Assembly (NCBI RefSeq): GCF_021729135.1
Contig: NZ_JAJTWW010000003.1
Location: 1 to 64,000 of the forward strand
From: Brevibacterium daeguense
Lineage (GTDB): Bacteria > Actinomycetota > Actinomycetes > Actinomycetales > Brevibacteriaceae
Reading direction: 5' to 3'
DNA: 64,000 nt
Part shown: in pieces, positions 35,891 to 45,087 of the stretch
How the letters are laid out: every line of letters begins with the position of its first letter
How positions within the stretch are numbered: position 1 is the stretch's first letter
The notes under the pieces: model-generated
What the model saw: only the letters and a program-made list of their open reading frames with translations
What the model was told of the DNA's origin: nothing
Databases searched by the model: none
Program-made: the position numbers and the translations under genes

Positions 35891-36655
35891 ATGAGCACCG
35901 CACCCGAACCCACCACCGCGACCGGCGCCGACACCGAGGTGCCCGTCCTCGCGGTCAGCCGACTGCGGGCCTCGATCGACGGCCAGCAAGTCGTGGAGGA
36001 TGTGTCCTTCGCCGTGCCCGCCATGGGTATCACGGCCCTGCTGGGTCGCAACGGCGTGGGAAAGACATCCTCCATCAAAGCGATCCTCGGTCTGATCCGA
36101 CGCGACGGGGGCACCGTGGAACTGGGCGGCGAGCCCATCCACGGCCTCCCCACTCACCGGATCGTCCAGCGCGGGATCGGCTATGTCCCGGAGGACCGTG
36201 AGGTCTTCGCCGGGCTCAGCGTGGCGGAGAACCTGAGGCTGGCCGAACGGGACGACTCCCCACGGCGCGAACTCGTCGAATCCCTGTTCCCCGACCTCGT
36301 CAAGCGCGCACACCAGGCCGCCGGCACCCTGTCCGGAGGTCAGCAGCAGATGGTCTCCCTGGCGCGCGCGCTGCTCAACGACAATCGGGTGCTGCTGGTG
36401 GACGAGCCGACGAAGGGACTCGCGCCGAAGATCGTCTCCGAGGTCGCCGAAGCCCTTGCCGAAGCCGCCACGACGGTGCCGATCCTGCTGGTCGAGCAGA
36501 ATCTCTCCGTCGTGCGCCGGCTTGCGGCCGGCGCCATCATCCTGTCCGACGGCAAGGTCGTCCACACTGCGGAATCCGCGGAATCGTTCCTGGACGACGA
36601 GGATCTCGTCACCCGCCACCTCGGCGTCGGCACAGAAGGAGGGCGCGCCTCATGA
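35891..36655 (+). CDS. ABC transporter ATP-binding protein, LivF type
   Basis: Second ATPase of the importer, 254 residues. Walker A GRNGVGKTSS (about 52-61), Q-loop followed by GYVPEDREVFAGLSV, which is a LivF hallmark, signature LSGGQQQMVSLARAL, Walker B VLLVDEPTKGL. A 25-residue Thr/Ala/Pro-rich N-terminal extension precedes the domain. Overlaps the LivH gene by 4 bp. Confidence 0.92.
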   Translation: MSTAPEPTTATGADTEVPVLAVSRLRASIDGQQVVEDVSFAVPAMGITALLGRNGVGKTSSIKAILGLIRRDGGTVELGGEPIHGLPTHRIVQRGIGYVPEDREVFAGLSVAENLRLAERDDSPRRELVESLFPDLVKRAHQAAGTLSGGQQQMVSLARALLNDNRVLLVDEPTKGLAPKIVSEVAEALAEAATTVPILLVEQNLSVVRRLAAGAIILSDGKVVHTAESAESFLDDEDLVTRHLGVGTEGGRAS

Positions 36656-37536
36656 GCACGGTCGTGCTGCTGCTGGTGACCGGACTCGGCCTCGGAGCCG
36701 TGTACTTCCTGGTGTCCTCCGGGCTGTCCCTCATCTACGGCCTGATGGGTGTGCTGAACTTCGCTCACGGAGCATTCCTCACCCTCGGCGCCCTGATCGG
36801 CTGGCAGACCGCGAGTCTGATCGGAGCCGGCACCTGGGCCGGCTTCCTGCTCTCCCTGCTGATCGGCTGCCTCGTCGGCGCCCTGCTGGCATCGCTGACG
36901 GAATTCGTCCTCATCCGTCCCCTGTACGAGCGTCACATCGAGCAGGTCCTCGTGACGGTGGGCCTGAACCTCGCCGCGATCGCCCTGTTCGAGGGCATCT
37001 GGGGCACCGATCCCGTCTACATCGACGGGCCGGCCTGGATGGGCATGACCACCGACATCCTCGGTGCCCAGACCCCGAACCACCTGTTCATCACGATCCT
37101 GATCGCTGTGCTGGTGCTCGTCGGCATGGTCGTCTTCCTCAAGAAGACCCGCTACGGCATGATCATCCGCGCCGGCGTGGAGAACCGGTCCATGGTCACC
37201 GCCCTGGGCATCGACGTTCGCCGGGCATTCACGCTGGTGTTCATGATCGGTGGTGCCGCGGCGGGGCTGGGCGGCGTCCTCGCCAGCCACTACTTCGGCT
37301 ATGTGTCGCCCATGCTCGGCGGCTCGCTGCTGATCTTCGCCTTCATCGTGACTGTCATCGGAGGCCTGGGTTCACTGCCCGGTGCGGCCGTGGCCTCCCT
37401 CTTGGTCGGGGTCCTCCAGCAGTTCACCAACTACTACTGGGGCTTCGGCGACTTCGTGGTCATCATCCTGCTTGCCGTCGTGCTGCTGACCCGACCTGCC
37501 GGACTCCTGGGACGAAAGGCGGTGGCCACCGCATGA
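36652..37536 (+). CDS. ABC transporter permease, LivH type
   Basis: Inner-membrane permease of 294 residues with about eight hydrophobic segments. Family signatures SLIYGLMGVLNFAHGAF near the N-terminus and a cytoplasmic EAA-like region with ENRSMVTALGIDVRRAF near 180-196. ATG overlaps LivF, and its stop overlaps the LivM start. Confidence 0.92.
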   Translation: MSTVVLLLVTGLGLGAVYFLVSSGLSLIYGLMGVLNFAHGAFLTLGALIGWQTASLIGAGTWAGFLLSLLIGCLVGALLASLTEFVLIRPLYERHIEQVLVTVGLNLAAIALFEGIWGTDPVYIDGPAWMGMTTDILGAQTPNHLFITILIAVLVLVGMVVFLKKTRYGMIIRAGVENRSMVTALGIDVRRAFTLVFMIGGAAAGLGGVLASHYFGYVSPMLGGSLLIFAFIVTVIGGLGSLPGAAVASLLVGVLQQFTNYYWGFGDFVVIILLAVVLLTRPAGLLGRKAVATA

Positions 37537-38741
37537 GCACCACGGCTTCGAAACGACAGGAACAGCTCAACACGCGGGAGCGGGTGAAGGCTTCCTTCGC
37601 TCCGCCGCCTGCGGGCACGGGCCCGTCTGCCGGCCGGTCTTCCGCCGATCGCACCGGCACCGGACGACGCGAGCTGCTCGGCGGAGCGCTCGCCGTCGCC
37701 GGCGTGATCCTGCTGGCCCTGCTCCCGCTGCTGAATATCCACCTGCCGGGCGTCCTGCCCAGCCCCACCTACGAACCCGGCGCCCTTCAGCTCATGGCAC
37801 TGTGCCTGCTCATGGGCGCGGCTGCTCTGACGTACCACCTCCTCATCGGAGTCGTCGGCCTGCTGTCCTTCGGGCATGCGCTGTACGTCGGCGCCGGTGC
37901 GTACGTCCTGGGAATCCTGCTGGAGCGCACCGGCATGGGCCTGCTCCCGGCCATGCTCGTCACGCTCGCAGTCGTCGTCATCCTTGCCAACCTCACCGGC
38001 GCAGTAGCGCTCAGGGTCAGCGGCATTCCGTTCGCGATGGTGACCCTGGCCTTCGCGCAGGCCGGGTCCGTCCTGGTCCGCCGCAATCCCCGGGGCGCCA
38101 CCGGCGGCGAGGAAGGCCTCAGCCTGAACACAGATCAGGTTCCCGCGCTCCTCGTGGGAGTGTCGAACAGCCGCAACCTCTACTGGCTGGCACTCGCCGT
38201 GCTCGTCGTCATCTACTTGGTGGTGCGCTGGATCCAGAGCTCCAGGGCCGGTCACCTCGCCGCAGCCGTCCGCGAGAACGAGAATCGCGTCAGAGTGCTC
38301 GGGCTGAAGCCCTACCTGGCGAAGCTGCTGATCTTTGTGGTCAGCGGCACGCTGGCCGGCTGCGTGGGCATGGCCCACCTGCTGCTGCAGTCCGGCGCCG
38401 TGCCGAAGACCGTCTCCGCCGACTTCACCATCTCTCTGCTCGTCATGGTCGTGCTGGGCGGTGTCGGCTCCCGGTGGGGCGCCGTGCTCGGCGGTGTCCT
38501 CTACACCCTGCTCGATCAGCGACTCACCGTGCTCGCCCAGTCCGAGGTGATCGGCGCCCTGCCCGCCGTCCTGCGGGTGCCGCTGTCCGAACCGCTCTTC
38601 ATCCTCGGAACGCTCTTCGTGCTGGTGGTGCTCTTCATGCCCGGCGGATTGGCGGGCTGGGTCAGACGGCTGTCGACCCGGTTCGGGAGCGGCAGGGGCC
38701 GGACCGAGGACCCCGTCAGAGTGCTGGAGCAGGCGGCATGA
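37533..38741 (+). CDS. ABC transporter permease, LivM type
   Basis: Second permease subunit, 402 residues with about nine membrane segments. It has an unusual polar N-terminal extension of about 45 residues before the first helix. HLLIGVVGLLSFGHALYVG and the loop RENENRVRVLGLKPY identify the family. ATG at 37533 overlaps LivH; the downstream acyl-CoA synthetase ATG overlaps its stop. Confidence 0.92.
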   Translation: MSTTASKRQEQLNTRERVKASFAPPPAGTGPSAGRSSADRTGTGRRELLGGALAVAGVILLALLPLLNIHLPGVLPSPTYEPGALQLMALCLLMGAAALTYHLLIGVVGLLSFGHALYVGAGAYVLGILLERTGMGLLPAMLVTLAVVVILANLTGAVALRVSGIPFAMVTLAFAQAGSVLVRRNPRGATGGEEGLSLNTDQVPALLVGVSNSRNLYWLALAVLVVIYLVVRWIQSSRAGHLAAAVRENENRVRVLGLKPYLAKLLIFVVSGTLAGCVGMAHLLLQSGAVPKTVSADFTISLLVMVVLGGVGSRWGAVLGGVLYTLLDQRLTVLAQSEVIGALPAVLRVPLSEPLFILGTLFVLVVLFMPGGLAGWVRRLSTRFGSGRGRTEDPVRVLEQAA

Positions 38742-40363
38742 AGGACGGGCTGCATACGCTGGGACGCTGGACCACTGATCGGGCGGTCGCAACCCCGGGA
38801 CGCACTGCGATCCTCGACGCCGGGGTCGCACTGACCTACCGCGACCTCGAGGACCGAGCCGCCGGGCTCGCCGCGCGCTTCGTCGCCGCCGGCTACCGGC
38901 CCGGGGACAGGATCGCCACACTGACCGGCAACAGCTCGGACCACGTGGTGCTGTTCTTCGCGTGCGCCAAAGCCGGGCTGGTGCTGACTCCTCTGTCGTG
39001 GCGCCTGCGCCCTGCGGAGGTCGCCGCTCAGCTCGGTACCGCCGATCCTGCGCTGCTCGTGGTCGAAGAGGGGTTCGGGTCGCTGGCAGTCGAAGCCTGT
39101 GCCCTGCTGGCCGAACCCCCGCAGCGCATCGCGCCGGGGCGGGACGGCATCGAGCAGGAGGTCCCCGCACCGCTCCGCTCGCCGGCTGTCGACCCCGTCG
39201 GGAGCCTGGACCCCGCTGGGAGCCGCGACCGCGTCGATCGCCTCGGTCCCGCTGGGAACCGCGCCGGACAGCGGATGCCCGGCAGTCCCGTGCTCGACGA
39301 CGACCCGGTCCTGATGCCGTTCACCTCCGGAACAGCCGGCGTCGCCAAGGCCGTGGTGCTCACGCACGCCAACTGCTTCTGGAACAACCTGGCTCTGTCG
39401 CGGACCCTGGAGGTCACCTCGTCGGATGTCGTGCTGGCGGTGCTGCCGCAGTTCCACACCGGGGGCTGGAACATCCAACCGCTGCTGGCCTGGTGGACGG
39501 GCGCCACGGTGGTGATGGAGCGCAGCTTCGATGCCGGCCGGGTGCTGTCCCTCATCGAGGACCGGCGGATCACCACGCTCATGGCAGTGCCGGCGCAGTA
39601 TCTGATGCTCGCCGAGCATCCCGACTTCGAGTCCACCGACCTGTCGAGCCTGCGCCTGGCAGTCGTGGGCGGGGCAGCGATGCCGCCGGCCCTCCTGCGG
39701 ACGTGGCACGCGCGGGATGTTCCCCTCGTCCAGGGGTACGGGCTGACCGAGGCCGGACCCAACGTCCTCTCGCTGCCTGCCGAGGACGCCCGGGAATGCG
39801 TCGGCTGGATGGGGCTGCCCTACCCGCATGTCGACGTCGCTGTCGCCGACCCGGTGACCGGCCAGCTGCTGGACGGTCCGGCCACCGGCGAGCTGCTCGT
39901 GTCCGGGCCCAGCGTCTTCGCCGGGTACTTCCGGGATCCCGAGGCGACCGCCCGAGCGCTCATCGGTGGCTGGCTGCACACCGGGGACTTGGTGGAACGC
40001 GACGCCGGGGGGTGCTTCCGGATCGTTGACCGACTGAAGGACATCTTCATCTCCGGCGGCGAGAACGTCGTCCCCGCCGAGGTCGAGCAGGTCCTGACGT
40101 CCCATCCCGGAGTCGCGGCGGCGGCTGTCGTCGGTGTTCCCCACGACCGCTGGGGCGAGACGGGTCACGCGTACGTGGTCCGACGACGCGGCGTCCCGGT
40201 CGACGAGACTTCCCTGCGCGAGCACTGCAGCGCGCTGCTTGCGGGCTACAAGCAACCCACCGTCTACACCTTCGTGCAGGACCTGCCTCGGACAGGACTG
40301 GACAAGATCGCGCGCGGCCGCCTCAGGCACGGCGAGCGAGAGAGGAACCACCATGGCGATTGA
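38738..40363 (+). CDS. AMP-dependent acyl-CoA synthetase/ligase
   Basis: Adenylates a carboxylic acid and forms its CoA thioester, 541 residues. The P-loop-like motif reads FTSGTAGVAKAVVLTH, slightly divergent from TSGTTGxPKG. YGLTEAGPN, GWLHTGDL, DRLKDIFISGGENV and the C-terminal lysine in TGLDKIARG are intact. A linker near residues 150-175 has degenerate P-(A/V)-G-(S/N) units. The substrate is probably what the upstream importer delivers; its identity is unknown. Starts within the LivM stop. Confidence 0.9.
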   Translation: MKDGLHTLGRWTTDRAVATPGRTAILDAGVALTYRDLEDRAAGLAARFVAAGYRPGDRIATLTGNSSDHVVLFFACAKAGLVLTPLSWRLRPAEVAAQLGTADPALLVVEEGFGSLAVEACALLAEPPQRIAPGRDGIEQEVPAPLRSPAVDPVGSLDPAGSRDRVDRLGPAGNRAGQRMPGSPVLDDDPVLMPFTSGTAGVAKAVVLTHANCFWNNLALSRTLEVTSSDVVLAVLPQFHTGGWNIQPLLAWWTGATVVMERSFDAGRVLSLIEDRRITTLMAVPAQYLMLAEHPDFESTDLSSLRLAVVGGAAMPPALLRTWHARDVPLVQGYGLTEAGPNVLSLPAEDARECVGWMGLPYPHVDVAVADPVTGQLLDGPATGELLVSGPSVFAGYFRDPEATARALIGGWLHTGDLVERDAGGCFRIVDRLKDIFISGGENVVPAEVEQVLTSHPGVAAAAVVGVPHDRWGETGHAYVVRRRGVPVDETSLREHCSALLAGYKQPTVYTFVQDLPRTGLDKIARGRLRHGERERNHHGD

Positions 40364-41156
40364 GCCGCTGCATTCGGACTCCACGGCCTTCGGGGGCGGC
40401 GAGGCACCGACGACCACCAAGGGCACGGTCCTGAGCGCGCGAGGTCTGCGGACCCGCCGCCGGCTGCTCGACGCGGCGGAGAAGGTCTTCGCCGAGCTGG
40501 GCTACCCGACTGCCTCGATCGTCAAGATCACGGAGGAGGCCGGCTGCGGTCTGGGAACCTTCTACCTCTACTTCGAGGGCAAGCAGGAGATCTTCAACGA
40601 GGTCGTCGTCGACCTCAATCGCCGCGTCCGCCACGCCATGACTGAAGCCGCCCGGGCGAAGGCGGCGGAAGGACGAATCGCCTCCGAGCGGGCGGGTTTC
40701 AAGGCGTTCTTCCGGTTCACCGCGGAGCACCCCGCGCTGTATCGGATCATCCGCCAGGCGGAGTCCGCATCGCCGGAGGCCCTGCGCCTGCATTACTCGC
40801 GGATCGTGGACGGGTACGTCGCAGGCCTCGAACAGGGGCAGCAGGCAGGCGAGGTCCACCGAATGGACCCCGAGGTCATCGCCTGGGCTCTGATGGGCAT
40901 CGGGGAGATCATCGGCATGCGGTGGGTGCTGTGGCCGGATGAGCAGGCGTGGGACGGACACCTGGCGAGCAGTGCTGACGTGCCTTCCGGACGTGACTCG
41001 GACCGCGCTGCGGCAGGCATTCCTGCCGGAGGTGATCCCACCCGGGCGCCCGTCGGCGTCCCCGATCACGTCTTCGATACCATGATGGAGTTCATCGAAC
41101 GGGCGCTTGCACCGGACCCCAGGACCGGGCAGGCATCGGAGAGGACCGAACCATGA
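40353..41156 (+). CDS. TetR/AcrR-family transcriptional regulator
   Basis: DNA-binding repressor-type protein of 267 residues. The N-terminal helix-turn-helix is seen in GYPTASIVKITEEAGCGLGT then FYLYFEGKQEIF (about 45-80). The ligand domain follows, with a Ser/Ala/Gly/Pro-rich insertion at about 210-240. ATG at 40353 has a GAGAGAGG site; it overlaps the ligase gene end by 11 bp in another frame. It probably controls its own operon and may sense the acid or its CoA ester (inference). Confidence 0.9.
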   Translation: MAIEPLHSDSTAFGGGEAPTTTKGTVLSARGLRTRRRLLDAAEKVFAELGYPTASIVKITEEAGCGLGTFYLYFEGKQEIFNEVVVDLNRRVRHAMTEAARAKAAEGRIASERAGFKAFFRFTAEHPALYRIIRQAESASPEALRLHYSRIVDGYVAGLEQGQQAGEVHRMDPEVIAWALMGIGEIIGMRWVLWPDEQAWDGHLASSADVPSGRDSDRAAAGIPAGGDPTRAPVGVPDHVFDTMMEFIERALAPDPRTGQASERTEP

Positions 41157-42178
41157 CGCAGCTGGATCCGCAGAATCCCTCAGTCCCCGTAGTCGAGACT
41201 GCTGGGCAGAACCGGCTCCTCTTGGACGCCCACCGTCGCAGCGATCTCGGTCCGGGTCACCGTCAGACGACTGTCGCGGTCCGCGGCGGTGCGATGACCG
41301 TCGGGATCTGGGGGCCGGAGGAGAACTCCGCCCCCACCGTCCTGGCGATCCACGGCGTCTCGGCCTCCCACCGGTGCTTCGGCCTGCTGGCCGCGGCGCT
41401 GCCCGGCGTGCGCATCATCGCCCCGGACCTGCGCGGGCGGGGCCGCTCCAGCGTCCTGCCGGGCCCGTACGGAATGCCGGCGCATGCCGAGGACCTCGCC
41501 GCTGTCCTGGCTGTCCTGGCGGCCGGTCCCGTGGATGTCGTGGGGCACTCGATGGGCGCGTTCGTCGCCGTGGTGCTCGCCCACCGGCATCCCGAGCTCG
41601 TGCGTTCGCTCGTGCTGGTGGACGGCGGGATCCCGCTCCGGGTCCCAGCAGGCTTGTCAGCGGACGAGGTGGTGCAGGCAGTCCTCGGCCCTGTCACCGA
41701 ACGGCTGGAGATGCGCTTCGGCTCCGTCGACGACTATCGGCGGTACTGGCAGCGGCACCCCGCTTTCGCCGGCGCCTGGACGGACCCGGGCGGCACTGCG
41801 GCACTGCTCGAGGACTACATCGCCTACGATCTGGAACCCGGTGCCGACGGGCTGCGGCCGGCCACCCGGTACGAGGCGATTGCGCAGGACACCGCTGACC
41901 TGCATGGGGGAGAGGCCCTGCCGGCGGCCATCGACGGCCTGTCCGTGTCGGCCCACCTGCTGTGGACGCGGCAGGGACTGCAGGGCGAGGAACCGGGCCT
42001 GTTCGAGCGGGAGTACATCGCTGAGTGGCAGTCGCGGGTGCCCGCCCTGGAATCGCAGCTGACCGTCCGGGAGATCCCGGAGACGAACCACTACACGATC
42101 CTGATGTCCCCGACCGGCGCGGCCGCCGTTGCCGGTTGCATCAGCGCGCCAGGCCGAGCGACCGCAGCCAGCGGCTGA
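41153..42178 (+). CDS. Alpha/beta hydrolase
   Basis: Serine hydrolase of 341 residues. HGVSASH forms the oxyanion region, nucleophile S133 lies in VVGHSMGAF, and the likely catalytic histidine is in ETNHYTI near the C-terminus. An extra polar N-terminus of about 45 residues precedes the fold. Last gene of the importer/ligase operon, overlapping the TetR gene by 4 bp. It may hydrolyse an ester or CoA ester in the same pathway, or a ring-cleavage product. Its 3' end overlaps the convergent gene by 38 bp. Confidence 0.85.
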   Translation: MTQLDPQNPSVPVVETAGQNRLLLDAHRRSDLGPGHRQTTVAVRGGAMTVGIWGPEENSAPTVLAIHGVSASHRCFGLLAAALPGVRIIAPDLRGRGRSSVLPGPYGMPAHAEDLAAVLAVLAAGPVDVVGHSMGAFVAVVLAHRHPELVRSLVLVDGGIPLRVPAGLSADEVVQAVLGPVTERLEMRFGSVDDYRRYWQRHPAFAGAWTDPGGTAALLEDYIAYDLEPGADGLRPATRYEAIAQDTADLHGGEALPAAIDGLSVSAHLLWTRQGLQGEEPGLFEREYIAEWQSRVPALESQLTVREIPETNHYTILMSPTGAAAVAGCISAPGRATAASG

Positions 42179-43226
42179 GCACGGCCACGAGCTCGGCCGG
42201 CTTCTCCTGCGCCACCCAGTGGCCCGCATCGACGACCGCCTCGTCGAGATCGTCGGCCGCCCGACGCATCGGCTCGGGCAGGGACGTCGTGAGGGTGGTG
42301 CACACGATGTCGTAGCGCGCATGCACGAACAGCGCCGGCACCGTGAGACGTCCGCCGGTGGCGTTCGCGGCAGCGTACTCGGCATTGGCCCGATTGTTGC
42401 GGTACCAGGCGTTCGCCGCCGCGAAGCCGGTGTGCTGCAGGGACGCGACGAGCGCCTCGTACTCGGTGTCGTCGAGCACTCGGGGATCGGGCTCCCTGCG
42501 CGGCGGTCCGTCCGGGAACCAGCCGCCGCGCGAGCGCACCGAGGCGTTCGGCGCCCGCCGCTCCAGGTGCCTGGGCGAGCCGGCTCGCATGATCGAGGCG
42601 ATGACTCCGGGCACATCGGCGTCGAACTCCTCGGCGATCTTCTCGGCCAGCGACAGGTGGGCGATGAGGTAGTCCCATTGGCCGTACGGGTACTCGGCGG
42701 CCGGATAGAGCTCGCGATCGATGTGGTCCGTCAGCGCGGCCCCGGGCGGCATGTACGGCACGCACACTCCTGCGACTCCGGCGAGCAGCTCCGGGTGGTG
42801 GGTGGCGATGTTCCACGCGATCGGCGCTCCGTGGTCATGGCCGACCACCACGCAGCGCGACTGCTCCGAGACTCCGAGGTGCGCGAGCAGCTCGATCATG
42901 TCGGTGACGATCTCCTCGGTCGAATAGTCGCCGACCTGCGGATGCACGGTGGAGGTGCCGTAGCCGCGCATGTCCGGCGCGACCACGTGGAAGCCGGCCG
43001 ACGCCAGCGGCTCGAGCACCCGGACCCAGCTGCGCGCGAACTCGGGCCAGCCGTGGATGAGGAGGAGGACAGGGTCCCCCGATCGTCCGGCGCTCAGGTA
43101 GCCGGTCGTGTGCCGGGCGGTGGAGAACGTCCCCGTCCCGACTCCGGAGGGAAGACCTGCGTGCAGCTCGGGCGGGAATGCGGACCCGACGGGCGGGGTG
43201 TCAACGGGTGCGGCGGTGGCGTCCAT
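42141..43226 (-). CDS. Alpha/beta hydrolase, epoxide-hydrolase-like
   Basis: A 361-residue alpha/beta hydrolase with aspartate as nucleophile: VVGHDHGAP, D131. HGWPEF (58-63) and MRGYGTS are epoxide-hydrolase hallmarks; VDAGHWVAQEKP holds the catalytic histidine. Haloalkane dehalogenases share this pattern. The ATG at 43226 has AAAGGAG upstream; a frame starting 57 bp further out has no such site. A minus-strand -10 candidate TAGATT covers 43282-43287 with TGGCGC 17 bp beyond it. Confidence 0.85.
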   Translation of the reverse strand: MDATAAPVDTPPVGSAFPPELHAGLPSGVGTGTFSTARHTTGYLSAGRSGDPVLLLIHGWPEFARSWVRVLEPLASAGFHVVAPDMRGYGTSTVHPQVGDYSTEEIVTDMIELLAHLGVSEQSRCVVVGHDHGAPIAWNIATHHPELLAGVAGVCVPYMPPGAALTDHIDRELYPAAEYPYGQWDYLIAHLSLAEKIAEEFDADVPGVIASIMRAGSPRHLERRAPNASVRSRGGWFPDGPPRREPDPRVLDDTEYEALVASLQHTGFAAANAWYRNNRANAEYAAANATGGRLTVPALFVHARYDIVCTTLTTSLPEPMRRAADDLDEAVVDAGHWVAQEKPAELVAVLSRWLRSLGLAR

Positions 43227-43304
43227 TCTGCTCCTTTGCCGGTGGACGGCGATCCCGGTCCGATCCGGCGATCTTCCGCACAATCTACTGGGCGGGTGAG
43301 CCCG

Positions 43305-43393
43305 GCGCCAGGATCAGGTAAGTCGACCGCCGGGTGGGTCCCGCGCCAGGATCAGGTGAGTCGGGGGCCGGGTGGGTCCGGCGCCAGGATCAG
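43305..43393 (+). repeat. 38-bp tandem repeat, two copies plus a partial third
   Basis: Units begin at 43305, 43343 and 43381 (partial) with GCGCCAGGATCAG; each full unit then has GT(A/G)AGTCG and (C/G)CGGGTGGGTCC. A further partial relic precedes the array (GGCGGGTGAGCCCG). Confidence 0.85.
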
Positions 43394-43447
43394 CGCAGTG
43401 TCTGCCACATCACGCCGGGGCCGCGCGCCTGCGCTGCTGCCGGGGAG

Positions 43448-43453
43448 TATGCT
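43448..43453 (+). promoter_or_regulatory. pyr operon -10 candidate TATGCT
   Basis: TATGCT 103 nt before the pyrR start; initiation near 43460 would place the PyrR hairpin about 47 nt into the leader. No -35. Confidence 0.35.
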
Positions 43454-43506
43454 TGCCAAGGCACATTCGCCTCCGGAGGGCCACCGCTGCGCCGGAAGCA
43501 CATTCA

Positions 43507-43543
43507 CTCCTTTAACAGGCCGTCCAGTGAGGCGGAGAAGGAG
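43507..43543 (+). promoter_or_regulatory. PyrR-binding RNA hairpin sequestering the pyrR ribosome site
   Basis: CTCCTT (43507-43512) is the exact complement of AAGGAG (43538-43543), the pyrR Shine-Dalgarno. Between them, GCC (43519-43521) can pair with GGC (43531-43533), closing a loop with GTCCAGTGAGGC, which fits the PyrR recognition consensus (GUCCNGNGAGG). Such hairpins are known in the pyr leaders of Bacillus and mycobacteria; in mycobacteria PyrR represses translation. Confidence 0.75.
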
Positions 43544-43555
43544 AAGGGAACCAGA

Positions 43556-44107
43556 TTGAGACATCGCACCGTACTCGACTCGGCAGAGATCTCACGGGCG
43601 ATCTCGCGGATCGCCCACGAGGTCATCGAGAGCAACAAGGGCGCACAGGGTCTCGTGATCCTCGGAATTCCCACTCGCGGCGTCCCGCTGGCCCGCCGCC
43701 TGGCGGAGAAGATCGCGCAGATCGAGCCGGACGCAGATGCAGACGCGATCACCGGCAGCCTCGACATCACCATGTATCGGGATGATCTCCGCCGTGGCAA
43801 GCTCCGCTCTCCCGAACCCACTCGCATTCCGCCGACTGGCATCGACGGGAGGACCGTCGTGCTCGTCGACGATGTCCTCTTCTCCGGCCGCACGATCCGC
43901 GCGGCTCTCGACGCGCTGGCCGACATCGGCCGCCCCGACGCCGTGCGCCTGGCAGTCCTCGTCGACCGGGGACACCGCAGCCTGCCGATCCGAGCTGACC
44001 ACGTCGGCAAGAACCTGCCCACCGCGATCGACGAACGCGTCTCGGTCACCGTGGCGGAGATCGACGGTGAGGACGCCGTGACGATCTCCGCTCCCGAGGC
44101 GGCATGA
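43556..44107 (+). CDS. pyrR: Bifunctional pyr operon regulator/uracil phosphoribosyltransferase PyrR
   Basis: UMP-responsive RNA-binding regulator with a phosphoribosyltransferase fold, 183 residues. PRPP-binding motif [18 protein letters not shown] near residues 98-115; start [21 protein letters not shown] matches PyrR. The start is TTG, placed by homology and a strong AAGGAG-AAGGG site 12-7 nt upstream; no ATG or GTG fits. It overlaps pyrB by 4 bp. Confidence 0.93.
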   Translation: MRHRTVLDSAEISRAISRIAHEVIESNKGAQGLVILGIPTRGVPLARRLAEKIAQIEPDADADAITGSLDITMYRDDLRRGKLRSPEPTRIPPTGIDGRTVVLVDDVLFSGRTIRAALDALADIGRPDAVRLAVLVDRGHRSLPIRADHVGKNLPTAIDERVSVTVAEIDGEDAVTISAPEAA

Positions 44108-45087
44108 TGCGCCACCTGCTGTCCACCACGGACCTCACCCGCGACGACGCCGTCGATCTCCTCGACGTGGCCGAGGAGATGGCTCAGGTCTCCGAGCGCG
44201 AGGTCAAGAAGCTGCCGGTGCTGCGCGGCCGCACCGTCGTCAACCTCTTCTTCGAGGACTCCACCCGCACCCGACTCTCCTTCGAAGCCGCCGCCAAGCG
44301 CCTCTCGGCCGACGTCATCAACTTCTCCGCCAAGGGCTCGAGCGTGTCCAAGGGCGAGAGCCTGCAGGACACGATGCAGACCCTGGCAGCGATGGGCGCA
44401 GACGCCGTCGTGGTCCGCCACGCCGGCTCCGGCACGCCTCACCGGCTTGCCACCAGCGGGTGGATCGATGTGCCGATCCTCAACGCCGGCGACGGAACCC
44501 ACGAGCATCCCACCCAGGCCCTGCTGGACTCCTTCACCCTGCGCCGGGTGCGCGGCGGCCTGCCCGCCTCGGGCCCGGCCGAAGGCGCGCGCGGCACCGA
44601 CCTGGCCGGCTCCACCGTGGCGATCGTGGGTGACATCCTCCACTCCCGGGTCGCCCGCTCCAACGTCCACCTCCTCAACACCCTCGGCGCGCAGGTCGTG
44701 CTCATCGGCCCTCCGACGCTCATGCCGTGGGGTGTGGAAGAGTGGCCCGCAGAGGTGTTCTACGACTACGACGACGCATTGGCCGCCCACGAGTTCGACG
44801 CGGTCATGATGCTGCGGGTGCAATTGGAGCGCATGCACCAGTCGTTCTTCCCGAATCCTCGGGAGTACACCCGGCTCTGGGGCCTCACTCCGCAGCGCTA
44901 CCGCGCCCTGCCCGGACACACCGCGATCATGCACCCCGGACCGATGAACCGCGGCTTCGAGATCTGCGCCGAGGCCGCCGACTCGCCGCGCGCCGTCGTC
45001 CTCAGCCAGGTCGCCAATGGAGTGGCCGTGCGGATGGCCGCCCTGTACCGACTGCTCATGGGAACCGAATCGGAAGGACGCTCGTGA
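44104..45087 (+). CDS. pyrB: Aspartate carbamoyltransferase catalytic subunit
   Basis: Forms N-carbamoyl-aspartate, 327 residues. [12 protein letters not shown] is the carbamoyl-phosphate site, then [19 protein letters not shown] and HPGPMNRG. No pyrI regulatory subunit gene is nearby, as usual in actinobacteria. Start overlaps pyrR, stop overlaps pyrC. Confidence 0.97.
   Translation: MMRHLLSTTDLTRDDAVDLLDVAEEMAQVSEREVKKLPVLRGRTVVNLFFEDSTRTRLSFEAAAKRLSADVINFSAKGSSVSKGESLQDTMQTLAAMGADAVVVRHAGSGTPHRLATSGWIDVPILNAGDGTHEHPTQALLDSFTLRRVRGGLPASGPAEGARGTDLAGSTVAIVGDILHSRVARSNVHLLNTLGAQVVLIGPPTLMPWGVEEWPAEVFYDYDDALAAHEFDAVMMLRVQLERMHQSFFPNPREYTRLWGLTPQRYRALPGHTAIMHPGPMNRGFEICAEAADSPRAVVLSQVANGVAVRMAALYRLLMGTESEGRS

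Larger units (their letters stand above)
43227..43555 (+). other. Intergenic region between the epoxide-hydrolase-like gene and pyrR
   Basis: These 329 bp hold the minus-strand promoter candidate for the hydrolase (near 43282-43310), a 38-bp tandem repeat (43305-43393), a pyrR -10 candidate TATGCT (43448-43453) and the PyrR-type hairpin (43507-43543). Frames reading through into pyrR lack ribosome sites. Confidence 0.7.
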
